DNA from: JAFEBO01 sp050730655
Lineage (GTDB): Bacteria > Planctomycetota > Phycisphaerae > Phycisphaerales > UBA1924
Direction: 5' to 3'
Assembly (NCBI GenBank): GCA_050730655.1
Contig: JBOHNL010000004.1
Span: forward strand, 124,001 to 188,000
DNA: 64,000 bases
Of the stretch, positions 15,257 to 23,862 are shown piece after piece. The notes beneath the pieces were generated by a model. The model ran no database searches. It had not been told where the DNA came from and worked only from the letters and a program-made list of their open reading frames with translations. Every line of letters starts with the position of its first letter. Position 1 is the stretch's first letter. Position numbers and translations under genes: made by a program.

Positions 15257-16018
15257 CTAGCTCTTCTTGCCGACATTGCGGACGTTGCCCCGCTTGAGTT
15301 TGTTGTGCAGCGCCGGCGTCACGTGGAACGTCGCCTGGCACTGCCCCACTTTGCGTGACTTCGCTGCCATGCGGGCGACGAGCGATCGCTTGTCTTTCGT
15401 TCGTCCGCCAATCGCTGCGGGAATCACGGCCTGCTGGACGATTTCGAGTTCGAGTGTGACATTGAATTCGCGCCCCGAGGCGACCAGCGCTTTGAGGTCT
15501 TCGCGCGGCAGAACGTGATAAAGCGCTGGACCATAACACGGCCTCAGGAACCGGTAGGTCAGTTCCTTGCAGACGATGGTGAACTCGCCACCGGTGACGC
15601 CGAAGATGTACATGCCTCCGGCGATTTCGCTGTTGGCAAGTAGCGCGGCCCCCGCCATCGCGTTGTACCAGTTCTTGTTGAAACGCCGGAAGGGGAGCTC
15701 GGCCGTAAACGTCTCGGCATCGACTCGCTTCATCCGGATGCCGCTCTTGAACGCGTACGGCAGCCAGATCAGCGAGCAGACACGATGCCAGAAGTTGTTG
15801 CGTGTCGAAAGCCGCCCGATGAAATCCTCGACTCGATCACGAAAGCTGAGCTTTGCTCCCGCTGCCCCCGCGGCCGGGCCTGATTCATTTTCGTCACCCA
15901 ACTCTTCGCCGCCCTCGACATCGGTTTCGGCGATCTGCGATGGCGCAATATCGCCTTCCGCGCACCCTTTGGGCTCACGAATCTCGGGCTGATTTTGAGC
16001 TGATGGGGCGGCAGACAT
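15257..16018 (-). CDS. Hotdog-fold thioesterase-like protein (DUF4442 type)
   Basis: A 253-residue protein. The first 55 residues are acidic and low in complexity and probably disordered. From about residue 60 the pattern resembles DUF4442/PaaI-like hotdog proteins: NNFWHRVCSLIWLPYAFKSG, RFNKNWYNAMAGAALLANSE and LTYRFLRPCYGPALY. The asparagine-rich NKNWYNAMAGAAL helix occupies the place of the catalytic helix in this fold. A Lys/Arg-rich tail closes the protein. Substrate is unknown. It follows the MBL hydrolase on the same strand after 63 bp and may be co-transcribed with it. Confidence 0.6.
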   Translation of the reverse strand: MSAAPSAQNQPEIREPKGCAEGDIAPSQIAETDVEGGEELGDENESGPAAGAAGAKLSFRDRVEDFIGRLSTRNNFWHRVCSLIWLPYAFKSGIRMKRVDAETFTAELPFRRFNKNWYNAMAGAALLANSEIAGGMYIFGVTGGEFTIVCKELTYRFLRPCYGPALYHVLPREDLKALVASGREFNVTLELEIVQQAVIPAAIGGRTKDKRSLVARMAAKSRKVGQCQATFHVTPALHNKLKRGNVRNVGKKS

Positions 16019-16081
16019 GCGATGACTCGATTGTAGACGAACGGCCCGGCACTCTTCCCAATTCGAGATATTGGCCCGAAC

Positions 16082-17053
16082 TCACGGGGCATCGGGCGTC
16101 AATTCGTACCAGAGGTCTTTGCGGCGGACCCGCTGCACCGGGTTTCCCGGTTCGTGATCGAGCACAAGGAGCCATTGGTTCTCAGCCGCGGCCTCGAGAA
16201 ACCAGTGCCGGGCGATCATGCTTGTGTAAGGCTCAACGTCGTAGGCGAGGCTGTATGCGGCGCCGACGTGATTGACCGTGGGCATGACGTCGGGCGTGAA
16301 GACGACAGTTCGGCCTTTGTCGTCGTGGAAAACGATCGCCTGCTGGCCCCAAGTGTGTCCGGGGACGAGCAGGACACCGACGCCGGGGACGCCGGTAGCG
16401 CCATTGAGCCCATGCAGCGAGGTGATGCGCTGCATCGCGGGCGCGCGAGGCACTTCGTCGCGCGTGGGCGTATAGCCGGTGGCGAACGGGCGGGCCGAAT
16501 CGATCAGGTGCATCTGATTTTCGACGGGGAGTAGGTGATCGCGGAAATAGGTCCGCGTCATCACGCTGGTGTTGGCCATGGCGTCGTTCCACTCGCGGAG
16601 CTGGGCGTAGATCTCGGCGTTGGGAAACGTGGGTACGGCGTTCATCTCGGCGGAGACTCGCTCACCGGCGCGGGGCAATCGGGTCAATCCACCGGCATGA
16701 TCGAAGTGGAGATGGGTGACGAGGACGGCGTTCACATCCTCGGGGCGGCAGTTTTCTTCCTGCAGGGCGTCGAGGATGGAACGATCTTCGAGGGCGAAGA
16801 TGTCCTTGCTCTTCGCATCGAGCTTGTTGCCGCTGCCGACCTCGATGACGACAAGTTTGGGTCCGGGCGGATCGCCCGGATCAGATGAAGCCCGTTCGAG
16901 CAACAGGCAATTGTGCTGGACGTCGATGCGACCACGGTCATCGGTCGGGACCGACTTGCCCCAGACCACGCGGGGAACCAATCCGAACATCGAGCCGCCA
17001 TCGAGCTTGAACTTCGCGGCACGCATCAGCTTCCATCGATACTTCACCGTCAT
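16082..17053 (-). CDS. Metallo-beta-lactamase fold hydrolase
   Basis: A 323-residue MBL-fold enzyme. The zinc-binding motif HLHFDHAGG is at about residues 114-122, with further ligand candidates in PGHTWGQQA and in the late LVLDHEP. The opening MTVKYRWKLMRAAKFKLDGGS with a GLVPRVVWGK follow-on is typical of the N-acyl homoserine lactonase/AttM-like branch, whose members hydrolyse diverse esters or lactones. The ATG at 17053 was chosen. The frame continues upstream to 17284 but that stretch runs through an inverted-repeat element and reads as non-protein. A stretch after the motif is rich in Asn/Thr. The real substrate cannot be inferred. Confidence 0.78.
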   Translation of the reverse strand: MTVKYRWKLMRAAKFKLDGGSMFGLVPRVVWGKSVPTDDRGRIDVQHNCLLLERASSDPGDPPGPKLVVIEVGSGNKLDAKSKDIFALEDRSILDALQEENCRPEDVNAVLVTHLHFDHAGGLTRLPRAGERVSAEMNAVPTFPNAEIYAQLREWNDAMANTSVMTRTYFRDHLLPVENQMHLIDSARPFATGYTPTRDEVPRAPAMQRITSLHGLNGATGVPGVGVLLVPGHTWGQQAIVFHDDKGRTVVFTPDVMPTVNHVGAAYSLAYDVEPYTSMIARHWFLEAAAENQWLLVLDHEPGNPVQRVRRKDLWYELTPDAP

Positions 17054-17076
17054 GGCGTGAGGGTAAGCCGAGTTCC

Positions 17077-17147
17077 TGGTGGCACGGCTCTCCACAGCCG
17101 TGATTCGTCGAGCTTGGTGCAACCCACTTCGGAGAAGCGGGCCACCA
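17077..17147. repeat. Dispersed-repeat-like multi-hairpin element
   Basis: Terminal 7-bp arms TGGTGGC (17077-17083) and GCCACCA (17141-17147) enclose two perfect small hairpins: ACGGCT/AGCCGT (17084-17101) and CTTC/GAAG (17127-17137). It fills the gap between two divergent genes. Read on the minus strand it contains GGTGGCCCGC, also found at the 4398-4432 inverted repeat. This looks like a small non-coding repeat element of the kind common between planctomycete genes. Confidence 0.5.
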
Positions 17148-17162
17148 AAAGCACGTTGCCCC

Positions 17163-18482
17163 ATGGCCAGATTCACTACACTCGCGCAGATGCCCGTCGA
17201 GCCGCCCCGCGCCAACACCAGAGGCACATCCAACTCACCGTTTGTGTGGGCGGTGTTTCTTGCCGTCTCGTGGACGTGGTGCATCGGGATGTTTCTGCCC
17301 GTCCTACTGGTTCGGGACTACGGGATATGGGGATTCGTCGCGTTTGCGATCCCCAACGTGGTTGGCGCCGCGGCAATGGGCTGGGTGATTCGCAGTCAAG
17401 ATGCGAGCCGCTGGTGCGTAATCCAGCACGAGACGATGGTGCGGGTTTTCTCTGCGGTGACGGTGGCATTTCACCTTTGGTTTGTGTGGTACCTGTCGCA
17501 CGCGGGATGGGTGAGCGGCGAATGGTGGCCGTGGATTTGCGTGGGCGTGTTTGGGATTGCGCTCTTCTCGGGACTGAGAGCCGACAAGCCGTCGGAAGCG
17601 CTGACGCCGTTTTTCATCAGCGTTGTTGTGATTGCGTTCTCATTCTGGGTTGGGCTCGAGGTCAAGATTCCAGAGCCAAGCGATCGCGGCTTTTGGGGCA
17701 TCCCTGCGGTCGTTTGGGTCGCGCCCGTTTGCATCTTCGGGTTTTTGCTTTGTCCGTATCTTGATGCCACCTTTCATCGGGCGCGGCAGAATCTGGGGCT
17801 TCGCGCGTCGCGCATCGCATTCACGATCGGGTTCGGGTTCTTCTTCTTCGCGATGATCCTGTTCACGGTGGCGTATTCGGGGCTGCTGCTCGGGACGAGT
17901 TTGGCCGGGCCGCGGGTGCTGACGGCGATCGTGATGCACATGCTGATTCAGTCCGGATTCACGTGCGGGCTGCATATCCGGGAGATGGTGAGTTCGGTCG
18001 GGACGGCGCACCGGGTTCGCATGAGCGGGACGATTATGAGTGCGGGAGTGATTGCGATTTTGGGCGGCGCCGCGGCGTTGTTCAGGTTTCAAGTTTCGGA
18101 GAACATCTCGCCGGGGTTCGAGCTTGGCTATCGCATCATCCTCTCCGCGTACGGGCTGCTCTTTCCGGCGTATGTGTGGCTGGTGATGATTCCGCTGCGC
18201 GCTTCGGATCGCTTGCCTTCGGCGCGGCACGTGATCGTGTGGCTCGGTGCGTGCGCGATCGCGACGCCCGCCTTCTGGATGGGATTCATTCAGAAGCAAG
18301 AATGGTGGCTGGTGCCGGGAGTCGTGGTCTTGCTCGCTGCGCGACTGCTTATTGCGCGTTCAGACGATGCAGAGTCCGGGCGGCAAGGCTCGCCAGTCCC
18401 GACGATTCCGCGTGATTCGACGCCAGTTCTTTCAGCCGCTGCAGAAGCGCCGAGCGGTGAGGTTCCGGACAGCCGTTCCTGA
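17163..18482 (+). CDS. Polytopic membrane protein of unknown function
   Basis: A 439-residue protein with about ten to eleven hydrophobic segments, starting with PFVWAVFLAVSWTWCIGMFL and ending with LVPGVVVLLAARLLIA. Aromatic residues and Trp are frequent at segment ends. The region GIWGFVAFAIPNVVGAAAMGW has the look of a symporter or permease helix, but I find no family-defining motif, so no transport function is claimed. The ATG at 17163 is chosen because upstream sequence belongs to the repeat element. The 40-residue soluble tail is encoded in a stretch that also encodes, in antisense, the C-terminus of queG (18349-18482). Confidence 0.7.
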   Translation: MARFTTLAQMPVEPPRANTRGTSNSPFVWAVFLAVSWTWCIGMFLPVLLVRDYGIWGFVAFAIPNVVGAAAMGWVIRSQDASRWCVIQHETMVRVFSAVTVAFHLWFVWYLSHAGWVSGEWWPWICVGVFGIALFSGLRADKPSEALTPFFISVVVIAFSFWVGLEVKIPEPSDRGFWGIPAVVWVAPVCIFGFLLCPYLDATFHRARQNLGLRASRIAFTIGFGFFFFAMILFTVAYSGLLLGTSLAGPRVLTAIVMHMLIQSGFTCGLHIREMVSSVGTAHRVRMSGTIMSAGVIAILGGAAALFRFQVSENISPGFELGYRIILSAYGLLFPAYVWLVMIPLRASDRLPSARHVIVWLGACAIATPAFWMGFIQKQEWWLVPGVVVLLAARLLIARSDDAESGRQGSPVPTIPRDSTPVLSAAAEAPSGEVPDSRS

Positions 18483-19431
18483 TCGCGTTCGCCGCGACGA
18501 TGACGGCGTTGCGTTTCATCATCTCGAGTGTGGCGCGGGTCATGGCGGTGCCTGAGAGTGCACTCAGGCGGTCTTCGCTGGTCCAATTCAGAACATCCTC
18601 AAGCGGCAGCGAATCGCGAAGCGGCGTGTAATCGGCGTTGATCTGCGCCACTCCCGTTTCGGGCGGGCGTGGCGAATTGTGCGGGCAGACTTCTTGGCAG
18701 ATGTCGCAGCCGTAAAGCCAGTTGCCGATGCTTTCGTGAAATTGGTCGTCAATCGGGGCGCGGTTCTCGATCGTGAGGTAGCTGATGCAGCGTGAGGCAT
18801 CGACGCTGTAGGGCGTAATGGCCTGCGTCGGGCAGGCCTCGATGCAGCGGGTGCAAGTGCCGCAGTGATCGGTGACCGGCTTGCTCGACTTTGTGAGTTC
18901 GAGCGTGGTGAGAATGCCGCCGAGGAGGATGTAGCTGCCGACGCGCGGGTGGATAAGGAGCGTGTGCTTGCCGATCCAGCCGAGCCCGGCGAGCTGCGCG
19001 ACTTCGCGTTCCATGAGCGGCGTGGTATCCACAAAGGCGCGAAACTGCGCGGAGGGATGCTTGCTGCGAAGGTCGTCGCAGAGTGCATGCAGACGTTTCT
19101 TCATTACCTTGTGGTAGTCGCGGCCCCGCGCGTAGCGGGCGATTTTCCCGAATGGAGAATCGAGCCGAGCTGGCGACGCGGCATGGTCGTGGCCCCGCGA
19201 GTGATAGAGATCCGCGACCATGATCGCGCTGGCCGCGCCGGGCAGAAGCAATTCGGGATCGGCGCGAAGCTCGGTATTTCGCGCGAGATACTCCATCGTG
19301 CCGTGCTTGCCGGCGAGAAGCCAGGCGCGAAAGTGCTCTGCCCACGCGCTCGGACGCACATCGCAAACACCCGACAACTCAAAGCCGAGTTGTCGGCAGG
19401 CGGCGGTGATGTCGGTTTCGTGAAGCGTCAT
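18349..19431 (-). CDS. queG: Epoxyqueuosine reductase QueG
   Basis: A 360-residue iron-sulfur and cobalamin enzyme that catalyses the last step of queuosine synthesis, reducing epoxyqueuosine in tRNA. The two ferredoxin-like motifs are clear: CGTCTRCIEACPTQAI and CDICQEVCPHN, giving eight cysteines for two 4Fe-4S clusters. Upstream blocks YARGRDYHKVMKKRL and GLGWIGKHTLLIHPRVGSY are typical of QueG. A HEAT-like C-terminal tail follows. Its last 134 bp overlap the end of the membrane protein gene on the other strand. Close to the start codon the mRNA contains a perfect 10-bp hairpin (19371-19396). No other queuosine gene is in the window. Confidence 0.93.
   Translation of the reverse strand: MTLHETDITAACRQLGFELSGVCDVRPSAWAEHFRAWLLAGKHGTMEYLARNTELRADPELLLPGAASAIMVADLYHSRGHDHAASPARLDSPFGKIARYARGRDYHKVMKKRLHALCDDLRSKHPSAQFRAFVDTTPLMEREVAQLAGLGWIGKHTLLIHPRVGSYILLGGILTTLELTKSSKPVTDHCGTCTRCIEACPTQAITPYSVDASRCISYLTIENRAPIDDQFHESIGNWLYGCDICQEVCPHNSPRPPETGVAQINADYTPLRDSLPLEDVLNWTSEDRLSALSGTAMTRATLEMMKRNAVIVAANAIRNGCPEPHRSALLQRLKELASNHAESSGLASLAARTLHRLNAQ
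19371..19396. repeat. Perfect 10-bp hairpin inside the 5' end of queG
   Basis: CCGACAACTC (19371-19380) and GAGTTGTCGG (19387-19396) pair perfectly around a 6-nt loop. It lies 35-60 nt downstream of the queG start codon and encodes part of RQLGFELSG. The core GAGTTGTCG also occurs in the 52-bp palindrome at 42272-42323. Confidence 0.5.
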
Positions 19432-19536
19432 GCTCGCGGAGAAAGGCTAGCGGGGCGCGAATGCGATCTTTTTCGGTGCGGCTGGCGCCGGGCCGATGAA
19501 CCGGAGTTCTCTCACACTTGCAGGGGTTCCATCGGC

Positions 19537-20127
19537 ATGGGTATCGGCAAGGGCAGACTCGAAGCATTCAGCGACGGCGTGATCGCGATCATCATCACGA
19601 TCATGGTGCTGGAGATGAAGGTTCCGGCGCATGCGGAGCATTTCGGCGATTTGCAGCCGCTGATTCCGGTGTTTCTGAGTTACGTGCTCAGCTTCGTGTA
19701 CGTCGGGATCTATTGGAACAACCACCACCACATGCTGCACGCGACGCGGCACATTACTGGGCGGGTGCTCTGGTCGAACTTGCTGCTGCTTTTCTGGCTG
19801 TCGCTGATTCCGTTCGTGACCGGATGGATGGGCGAGAATCACTTTGCACCGGCGCCGACGGCCCTGTACGGGATCGTGCTGCTGTGCGCTTCAATCGCCT
19901 ACTTCGTGCTGCAGCGATCGATCTTGGCCTGCCATCCTTCGGATTCGGAGTTGGCGCGTGCGGTCGGGCACGATTGGAAGGGCCGCGTGTCGATCGCGCT
20001 TTATGTCGTCGCGATCGTGACGGCGTTTTGGAATCACTGGATTTCGTGGGCGATCTATGTGATCGTCGCGCTTGTGTGGTTCATTCCCGACCGGCGGATC
20101 GAGCGGACGCTTCGGACTGCGACCTGA
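19537..20127 (+). CDS. TMEM175-like (DUF1211) membrane protein
   Basis: A 196-residue protein with about six membrane segments. The signature RLEAFSDGVIAIIITIMVLE at residues 7-26 contains the FSD motif of the TMEM175 pore helix; bacterial members form potassium-permeable tetramers. Further blocks match the family, such as YVGIYWNNHHHMLHATRHI and FWLSLIPFVTGWMGEN. The ATG at 19537 is preferred because the FSD motif follows within a dozen residues and AGGGG lies upstream; the long upstream open frame is antisense to queG. It carries one repeat of the channel module, as bacterial versions do. It is convergent with the next gene. Confidence 0.85.
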   Translation: MGIGKGRLEAFSDGVIAIIITIMVLEMKVPAHAEHFGDLQPLIPVFLSYVLSFVYVGIYWNNHHHMLHATRHITGRVLWSNLLLLFWLSLIPFVTGWMGENHFAPAPTALYGIVLLCASIAYFVLQRSILACHPSDSELARAVGHDWKGRVSIALYVVAIVTAFWNHWISWAIYVIVALVWFIPDRRIERTLRTAT

Positions 20128-20131
20128 ACTG

Positions 20132-21001
20132 CTATCGCACTTTGAGCACGCCACGGGCGGTGCCGTTGGGTTCGGCGGTTTTGCCGGCCCATTGGAAGAA
20201 AGTCCTGGCGCTGCGCGTGAGCACATCGGCGGCGTCGCCCGGCGTGTTGACCCAGGCGCGGTCGTATTCGTACACCACCCAGCCGGTGAAGCCGCGATCG
20301 CCGAGAGCCGCCACGGTGGCCGCGGCGTTTGACTCGCCCTGCCCGAGTTCGCAAGGCTTGCCGTGCGAATATTCCTTGAGCTTGACCGAGAAAAGGCGAT
20401 CGCTCAGGACGTTGATCCCGTTTGCGGCATCTTCGCCCGCAAGCTTTGCAACTAACGGCGAATAGGCGGCGCCGAGCAACGGGTTGTTTACGCGATCAAG
20501 GAGCTCGCTGAGCGAAGCGGCCGTCGGGAAGGAGCCGCCGTTTTCAATTGCAAGGCGAACGCCGGTGTTGCGTGCGGTTGCAACCGCGAGTTCGAGACGG
20601 GCGACGATGCGGGCCATGCCACTCGAGCGGGTCTCGCTCGTGGGAATCTGGTACGCAAAGACGCGAACGAGCGGGGCTTCGAGGCGTGCCGCCAGCTCGA
20701 CTGCCCAGCCGGTATCGACGACGCCCTTGGGCGTGCCATCGAGGATGTGACCGATCAACGGAGGCGTGACGGCGTCGTCGTAGCGGGCGGATGTGGCGAT
20801 GCACGCGACATCGCAGCCAGTCGGTGCAAAGAGGCGGCGGACCTTTTCAGGATCGGTGAGCGCGGGGTCGCACGCGAACTGCGTTGAACCGCTGCCAAAG
20901 GTGCGGAGCTCGACACCCTGGTAGCCGGCTTCTTCCGCGAAGCTGGCGACGCGATCGAGGGTCCATTCCGGGCAGGCGACCGTGCTGAATGCGAGTTTCA
21001 T
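20132..21001 (-). CDS. Sugar phosphate isomerase/epimerase family (TIM barrel)
   Basis: A 289-residue protein of the xylose-isomerase-like TIM barrel family. It begins MKLAFSTVACPEWTLDRVAS and shows GYQGVELRTFG, LAIENGG and a C-terminal GFTGWVVYEYD, which match metal-binding strand ends of the family (Glu and His/Asp ligands). Family members isomerise or epimerise sugars and inositol derivatives. The substrate here is not evident. The ATG at 21001 was chosen over an upstream Met at 21037 because the first beta strand starts immediately after it. Convergent with the TMEM175-like gene, with only 4 nt between stops. Confidence 0.8.
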   Translation of the reverse strand: MKLAFSTVACPEWTLDRVASFAEEAGYQGVELRTFGSGSTQFACDPALTDPEKVRRLFAPTGCDVACIATSARYDDAVTPPLIGHILDGTPKGVVDTGWAVELAARLEAPLVRVFAYQIPTSETRSSGMARIVARLELAVATARNTGVRLAIENGGSFPTAASLSELLDRVNNPLLGAAYSPLVAKLAGEDAANGINVLSDRLFSVKLKEYSHGKPCELGQGESNAAATVAALGDRGFTGWVVYEYDRAWVNTPGDAADVLTRSARTFFQWAGKTAEPNGTARGVLKVR

Positions 21002-21382
21002 CGAAGTCCTTTTCGGGCCAGTATGCCAACCTCGCACAGGGATGACGTTCTGGCCTCACCGCCTGTGTCGCGCAAGTACCGGACATTATGCGATCAGAGG
21101 GGCTAGTAGCCGGTAACTTAGCCGATTTGTGCGACCTGAGCCAGCCTGGACGCCGATTTCAAGCGAACGGAACGCTGCTCGTGGGCGCTCCGTGGCGGGC
21201 CAATGAACGGCTTGTGGGGGTTTCGGAGCTGCCGCTGCATGATGAACGCATTGCTCGGTGTGACCGCTGGAAAGGCGGTTCACACAACGTCCGAGAACTT
21301 CCTTGGCGATTTGGCTGGCAGCCGCCAACTTTCGGCTGTACGATGCCCCCACTTGGTGCCCAACAGACCCTCAGTTTCTGCA
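21002..21382. other. 380-bp intergenic region, no clear gene
   Basis: This gap separates the TIM-barrel gene (minus) and a small lipoprotein gene (plus), so it should hold two divergent promoters. Open frames that cross it (for example 21088-21498) have no ribosome-binding site or protein-like composition. A short inverted pair GGCTGGC/GCCGCC-like near 21310-21330 and a possible GGCTA/TAGCC near 21098-21124 are the only structures I noticed. Confidence 0.4.
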
Positions 21383-21634
21383 ATGGAGCGCCGCATTCGT
21401 TTCGCGTGCTTCGGCTTGATGACGGGAGTGACAGCTCTTGTCGGGTTGGGCTGCGCGAACTCGCCTCGGGCCGAGTACCTGCAGACGCGAGCGATTGAAG
21501 TCAAGCCGACCAACGACGGTGACGGGACAACCCTGGCCCAGCGCGACGATCTGATGCGGGGCAACCTGGCTGGTGCGACGGCGATCGTGCCGCTGGCGGC
21601 AGTGAAGACCGACGTTGGCGATGCACGTCAATAA
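21383..21634 (+). CDS. Small putative lipoprotein
   Basis: An 83-residue protein. Residues 1-24 (MERRIRFACFGLMTGVTALV followed by GLGC) form a plausible lipoprotein signal with Cys24 as the acceptor, although Gly at -3 is not ideal. The mature part is about 60 residues, with no recognisable domain. It resembles the many small lipoproteins of unknown function in planctomycetes. No neighbour suggests a role. The frame is open further upstream, but that part is antisense-like and basic. Confidence 0.5.
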   Translation: MERRIRFACFGLMTGVTALVGLGCANSPRAEYLQTRAIEVKPTNDGDGTTLAQRDDLMRGNLAGATAIVPLAAVKTDVGDARQ

Positions 21635-21715
21635 CAGCCGACCGATTTTCGACAAGTTGGGCTGAGCGATCGATTCCGGCTTGCTGAAGCCCGGTCGCGT
21701 TGCCACACTTGCGGC

Positions 21716-22600
21716 GTGAATCCAAACCAACCGTCGCGACCATCTGACCAGGCAGCCGGGACTTCGGGGCTGGTGACCGATTTGCATGGAAAGCTCGACT
21801 ACGCGACCTATCTGAGTTTGCCTCAGCTTCTCGTGGCCCAGCGCCCACTCAGTTCGCCCGAGCATCACGACGAGATGCTCTTCATCATTCAGCACCAGAC
21901 GACGGAGCTCTGGTTCAAGCTCGTCATCCACGAACTGCGTGCGGCGATGGCAATGGTCGCAGCAGACCAACTTGAGCCGAGCTTCAAGATCCTGGCGCGG
22001 GTCAAGCACATTCAGCAGCAGTTGCTCGGACAATGGAGCGTGCTCGCGACGCTCACGCCGACCGAGTACGTGCAATTTCGGCACGTGCTCGGACCGGCGA
22101 GCGGTATTCAGTCGCATCAGAACCGGATGATCGAGTACATGCTCGGCAATCGCGAGTCGCGGTTTCTGGAAGTCTTCCGGCACGAGCCGGCGATCTACAA
22201 GAGCCTCGATGCCGCGCTCCATGCACCCAGCCTGTACGACGAATTTCTGAGGCACCTGGCTCGTCGTGGAATGGCGATTCCGCGCGAGGTGCTCGAGCGC
22301 GATCTCACGAAACAGCACGAACCAAACGACGGCGTGCTGGCGGTCTTCAAGAAGATCTACGACGACCCGCACAAATGCTGGGATGCGTACGAGATGTGCG
22401 AGAAACTTGTCGACGTCGATGAGGCCGCGATGCTCTGGCGGTATCGGCACCTCAAGGTCGTGCAGCGCGTGATCGGCATGAAACGCGGAACCGGCGGCAC
22501 GGCGGGCGCGGGCTACCTCCGCAACATCTTCGATCATCCGTTCTTCCCGGAATTGTGGGATGTGCGCACCGTGGTCGGGCCGGAGGTACCGCCTTCATGA
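21716..22600 (+). CDS. kynA: Tryptophan 2,3-dioxygenase
   Basis: A 294-residue heme enzyme that opens the indole ring of L-tryptophan to give N-formylkynurenine, the first step of the kynurenine pathway. The motifs are clear: LDYATYLSLPQLL, DEMLFIIQHQTTELWFKL, FRHVLGPASGIQSHQNRM, the heme-ligand His region WRYRHLKVVQRVIG, and GTGGTAGAGYLR near the end. The start is a GTG at 21716. Its last codons overlap the ATG of kynU by 4 nt, so the two are translationally coupled. A kynurenine formamidase is needed between them in the pathway and is not visible here. Confidence 0.95.
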   Translation: MNPNQPSRPSDQAAGTSGLVTDLHGKLDYATYLSLPQLLVAQRPLSSPEHHDEMLFIIQHQTTELWFKLVIHELRAAMAMVAADQLEPSFKILARVKHIQQQLLGQWSVLATLTPTEYVQFRHVLGPASGIQSHQNRMIEYMLGNRESRFLEVFRHEPAIYKSLDAALHAPSLYDEFLRHLARRGMAIPREVLERDLTKQHEPNDGVLAVFKKIYDDPHKCWDAYEMCEKLVDVDEAAMLWRYRHLKVVQRVIGMKRGTGGTAGAGYLRNIFDHPFFPELWDVRTVVGPEVPPS

Positions 22601-23862
22601 GCACGAACACGCTGCTCGCGCCGATAATCGGCGACACAATTGCTCGCGCCGTCGCTCCGCTTGGTGCTGCAGCGCTGACGGAAGAGTCGTTGCAGAAGCA
22701 CATCGCGCCGCTCTTTGCGCGCGTGCGCCAGCGATCGGAGATTTACCTCTCGAACCACAGTCTCGGCAGGCCGCTCGACTTGCTGGCCCACGATGTGCAC
22801 GAAGCACTCGACGCGTGGTACACCGACATGGACGGCGCGTGGGATGTGTGGATGAAGGAAATGACCGCCTTCCGCACAAACATTGCGTGCCTGATCGGGT
22901 TGAGCCGCGCCGATCTTGTCGTGCCGAAGATCAGCGCCGGGCAGGGGCTTCGCGCCGTGCTCAACGCGCTGCGGATCGACAAGCCACGCGTCATCGCGAC
23001 TCGAGGCGAGTTCGATTCGATCGACTTCATACTGAAAACCTACCGTGTTCGCAATCGCGCATCGGTGCGCTGGGTCGAACAGCGGACCGCGCCGAATCGC
23101 CCGCCCCAGATCGATGCGGATGCCATCCTCGATGCAATTCGCGCCGATGCGCCCGATCTGGTCGTCATTTCGCACATCTACTACGCAACGGGGCAGCGAC
23201 TTGATCGTGTGGAGGACATCGTCGCCGCGGCACACGCGAAGGGCTCGCTTGTTGTGCTCGACGCCTTTCACAGCGCGGGCGTGATACCTGTCGAGTTCGA
23301 GCGGCTCGGCGCCGATTTTGCGATTGGCGGGTCATACAAGTACACCCGGGGAGGCCCTGGCGCCGCGTGGCTCGCGATCCATCCGCGCCATCTCGAAAGC
23401 ACGACAATCCGAACGCTCGATACGGGCTGGTTCGCCAAGCGTGACACGTTTGGATTTGAGCGGCCGGACCAACCGCTGCTCGCCGACGGCGGCGACGCGT
23501 GGCTGGAAGCAACACCCGCCCCGCTGCCGCTCTTTCAGGCACGATCGGGTCTTCAGCTTGTGCTCGCGCTTGGAGTGGAACGGCTGCGGCGGTATTCGCT
23601 TGAGCAACTCGATGCGCTCGGTTCGGTTCTCTCGGCGCAGGGTGTGACTTCGTTCCGTGGCGGCGCGACGCCCGAACAATCGGGCGCTTTCCTGCTCATC
23701 CCGCGTGCGGATGCTCACCCGGCGTGCGACGCGCTCAAGCAGGCCGGCGTGAATGTCGACGCCCGGCTTGGACATTTACGGCTCTGTCCCGACGTGGTCA
23801 CGACGCGCGAAGACATGGAACGCGCCGCCACGATCATCGCGCGGGTGCTTGCGAGCCGTTGA
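22597..23862 (+). CDS. kynU: Kynureninase (PLP-dependent)
   Basis: A 421-residue fold-type I PLP enzyme expected to cleave kynurenine to anthranilate and alanine. Lys248 in IGGSYKYTRGGPG is the Schiff-base lysine in the family pattern, and DAFHSAGVIP contains the Asp that holds the PLP ring nitrogen. The early block YLSNHSLGRPLD matches kynureninases. The call relies on these and on the overlap with kynA; other class V aminotransferase-like lyases share the fold. The gene starts at the ATG that overlaps the kynA stop. Its final 29 bp overlap the end of the histidine kinase gene on the opposite strand. Confidence 0.85.
   Translation: MSTNTLLAPIIGDTIARAVAPLGAAALTEESLQKHIAPLFARVRQRSEIYLSNHSLGRPLDLLAHDVHEALDAWYTDMDGAWDVWMKEMTAFRTNIACLIGLSRADLVVPKISAGQGLRAVLNALRIDKPRVIATRGEFDSIDFILKTYRVRNRASVRWVEQRTAPNRPPQIDADAILDAIRADAPDLVVISHIYYATGQRLDRVEDIVAAAHAKGSLVVLDAFHSAGVIPVEFERLGADFAIGGSYKYTRGGPGAAWLAIHPRHLESTTIRTLDTGWFAKRDTFGFERPDQPLLADGGDAWLEATPAPLPLFQARSGLQLVLALGVERLRRYSLEQLDALGSVLSAQGVTSFRGGATPEQSGAFLLIPRADAHPACDALKQAGVNVDARLGHLRLCPDVVTTREDMERAATIIARVLASR

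Noticed and set aside
21088..21498. 136-codon frame upstream of and overlapping the small lipoprotein gene
   Set aside because: No ribosome-binding site, biased composition and overlap with a better candidate frame.
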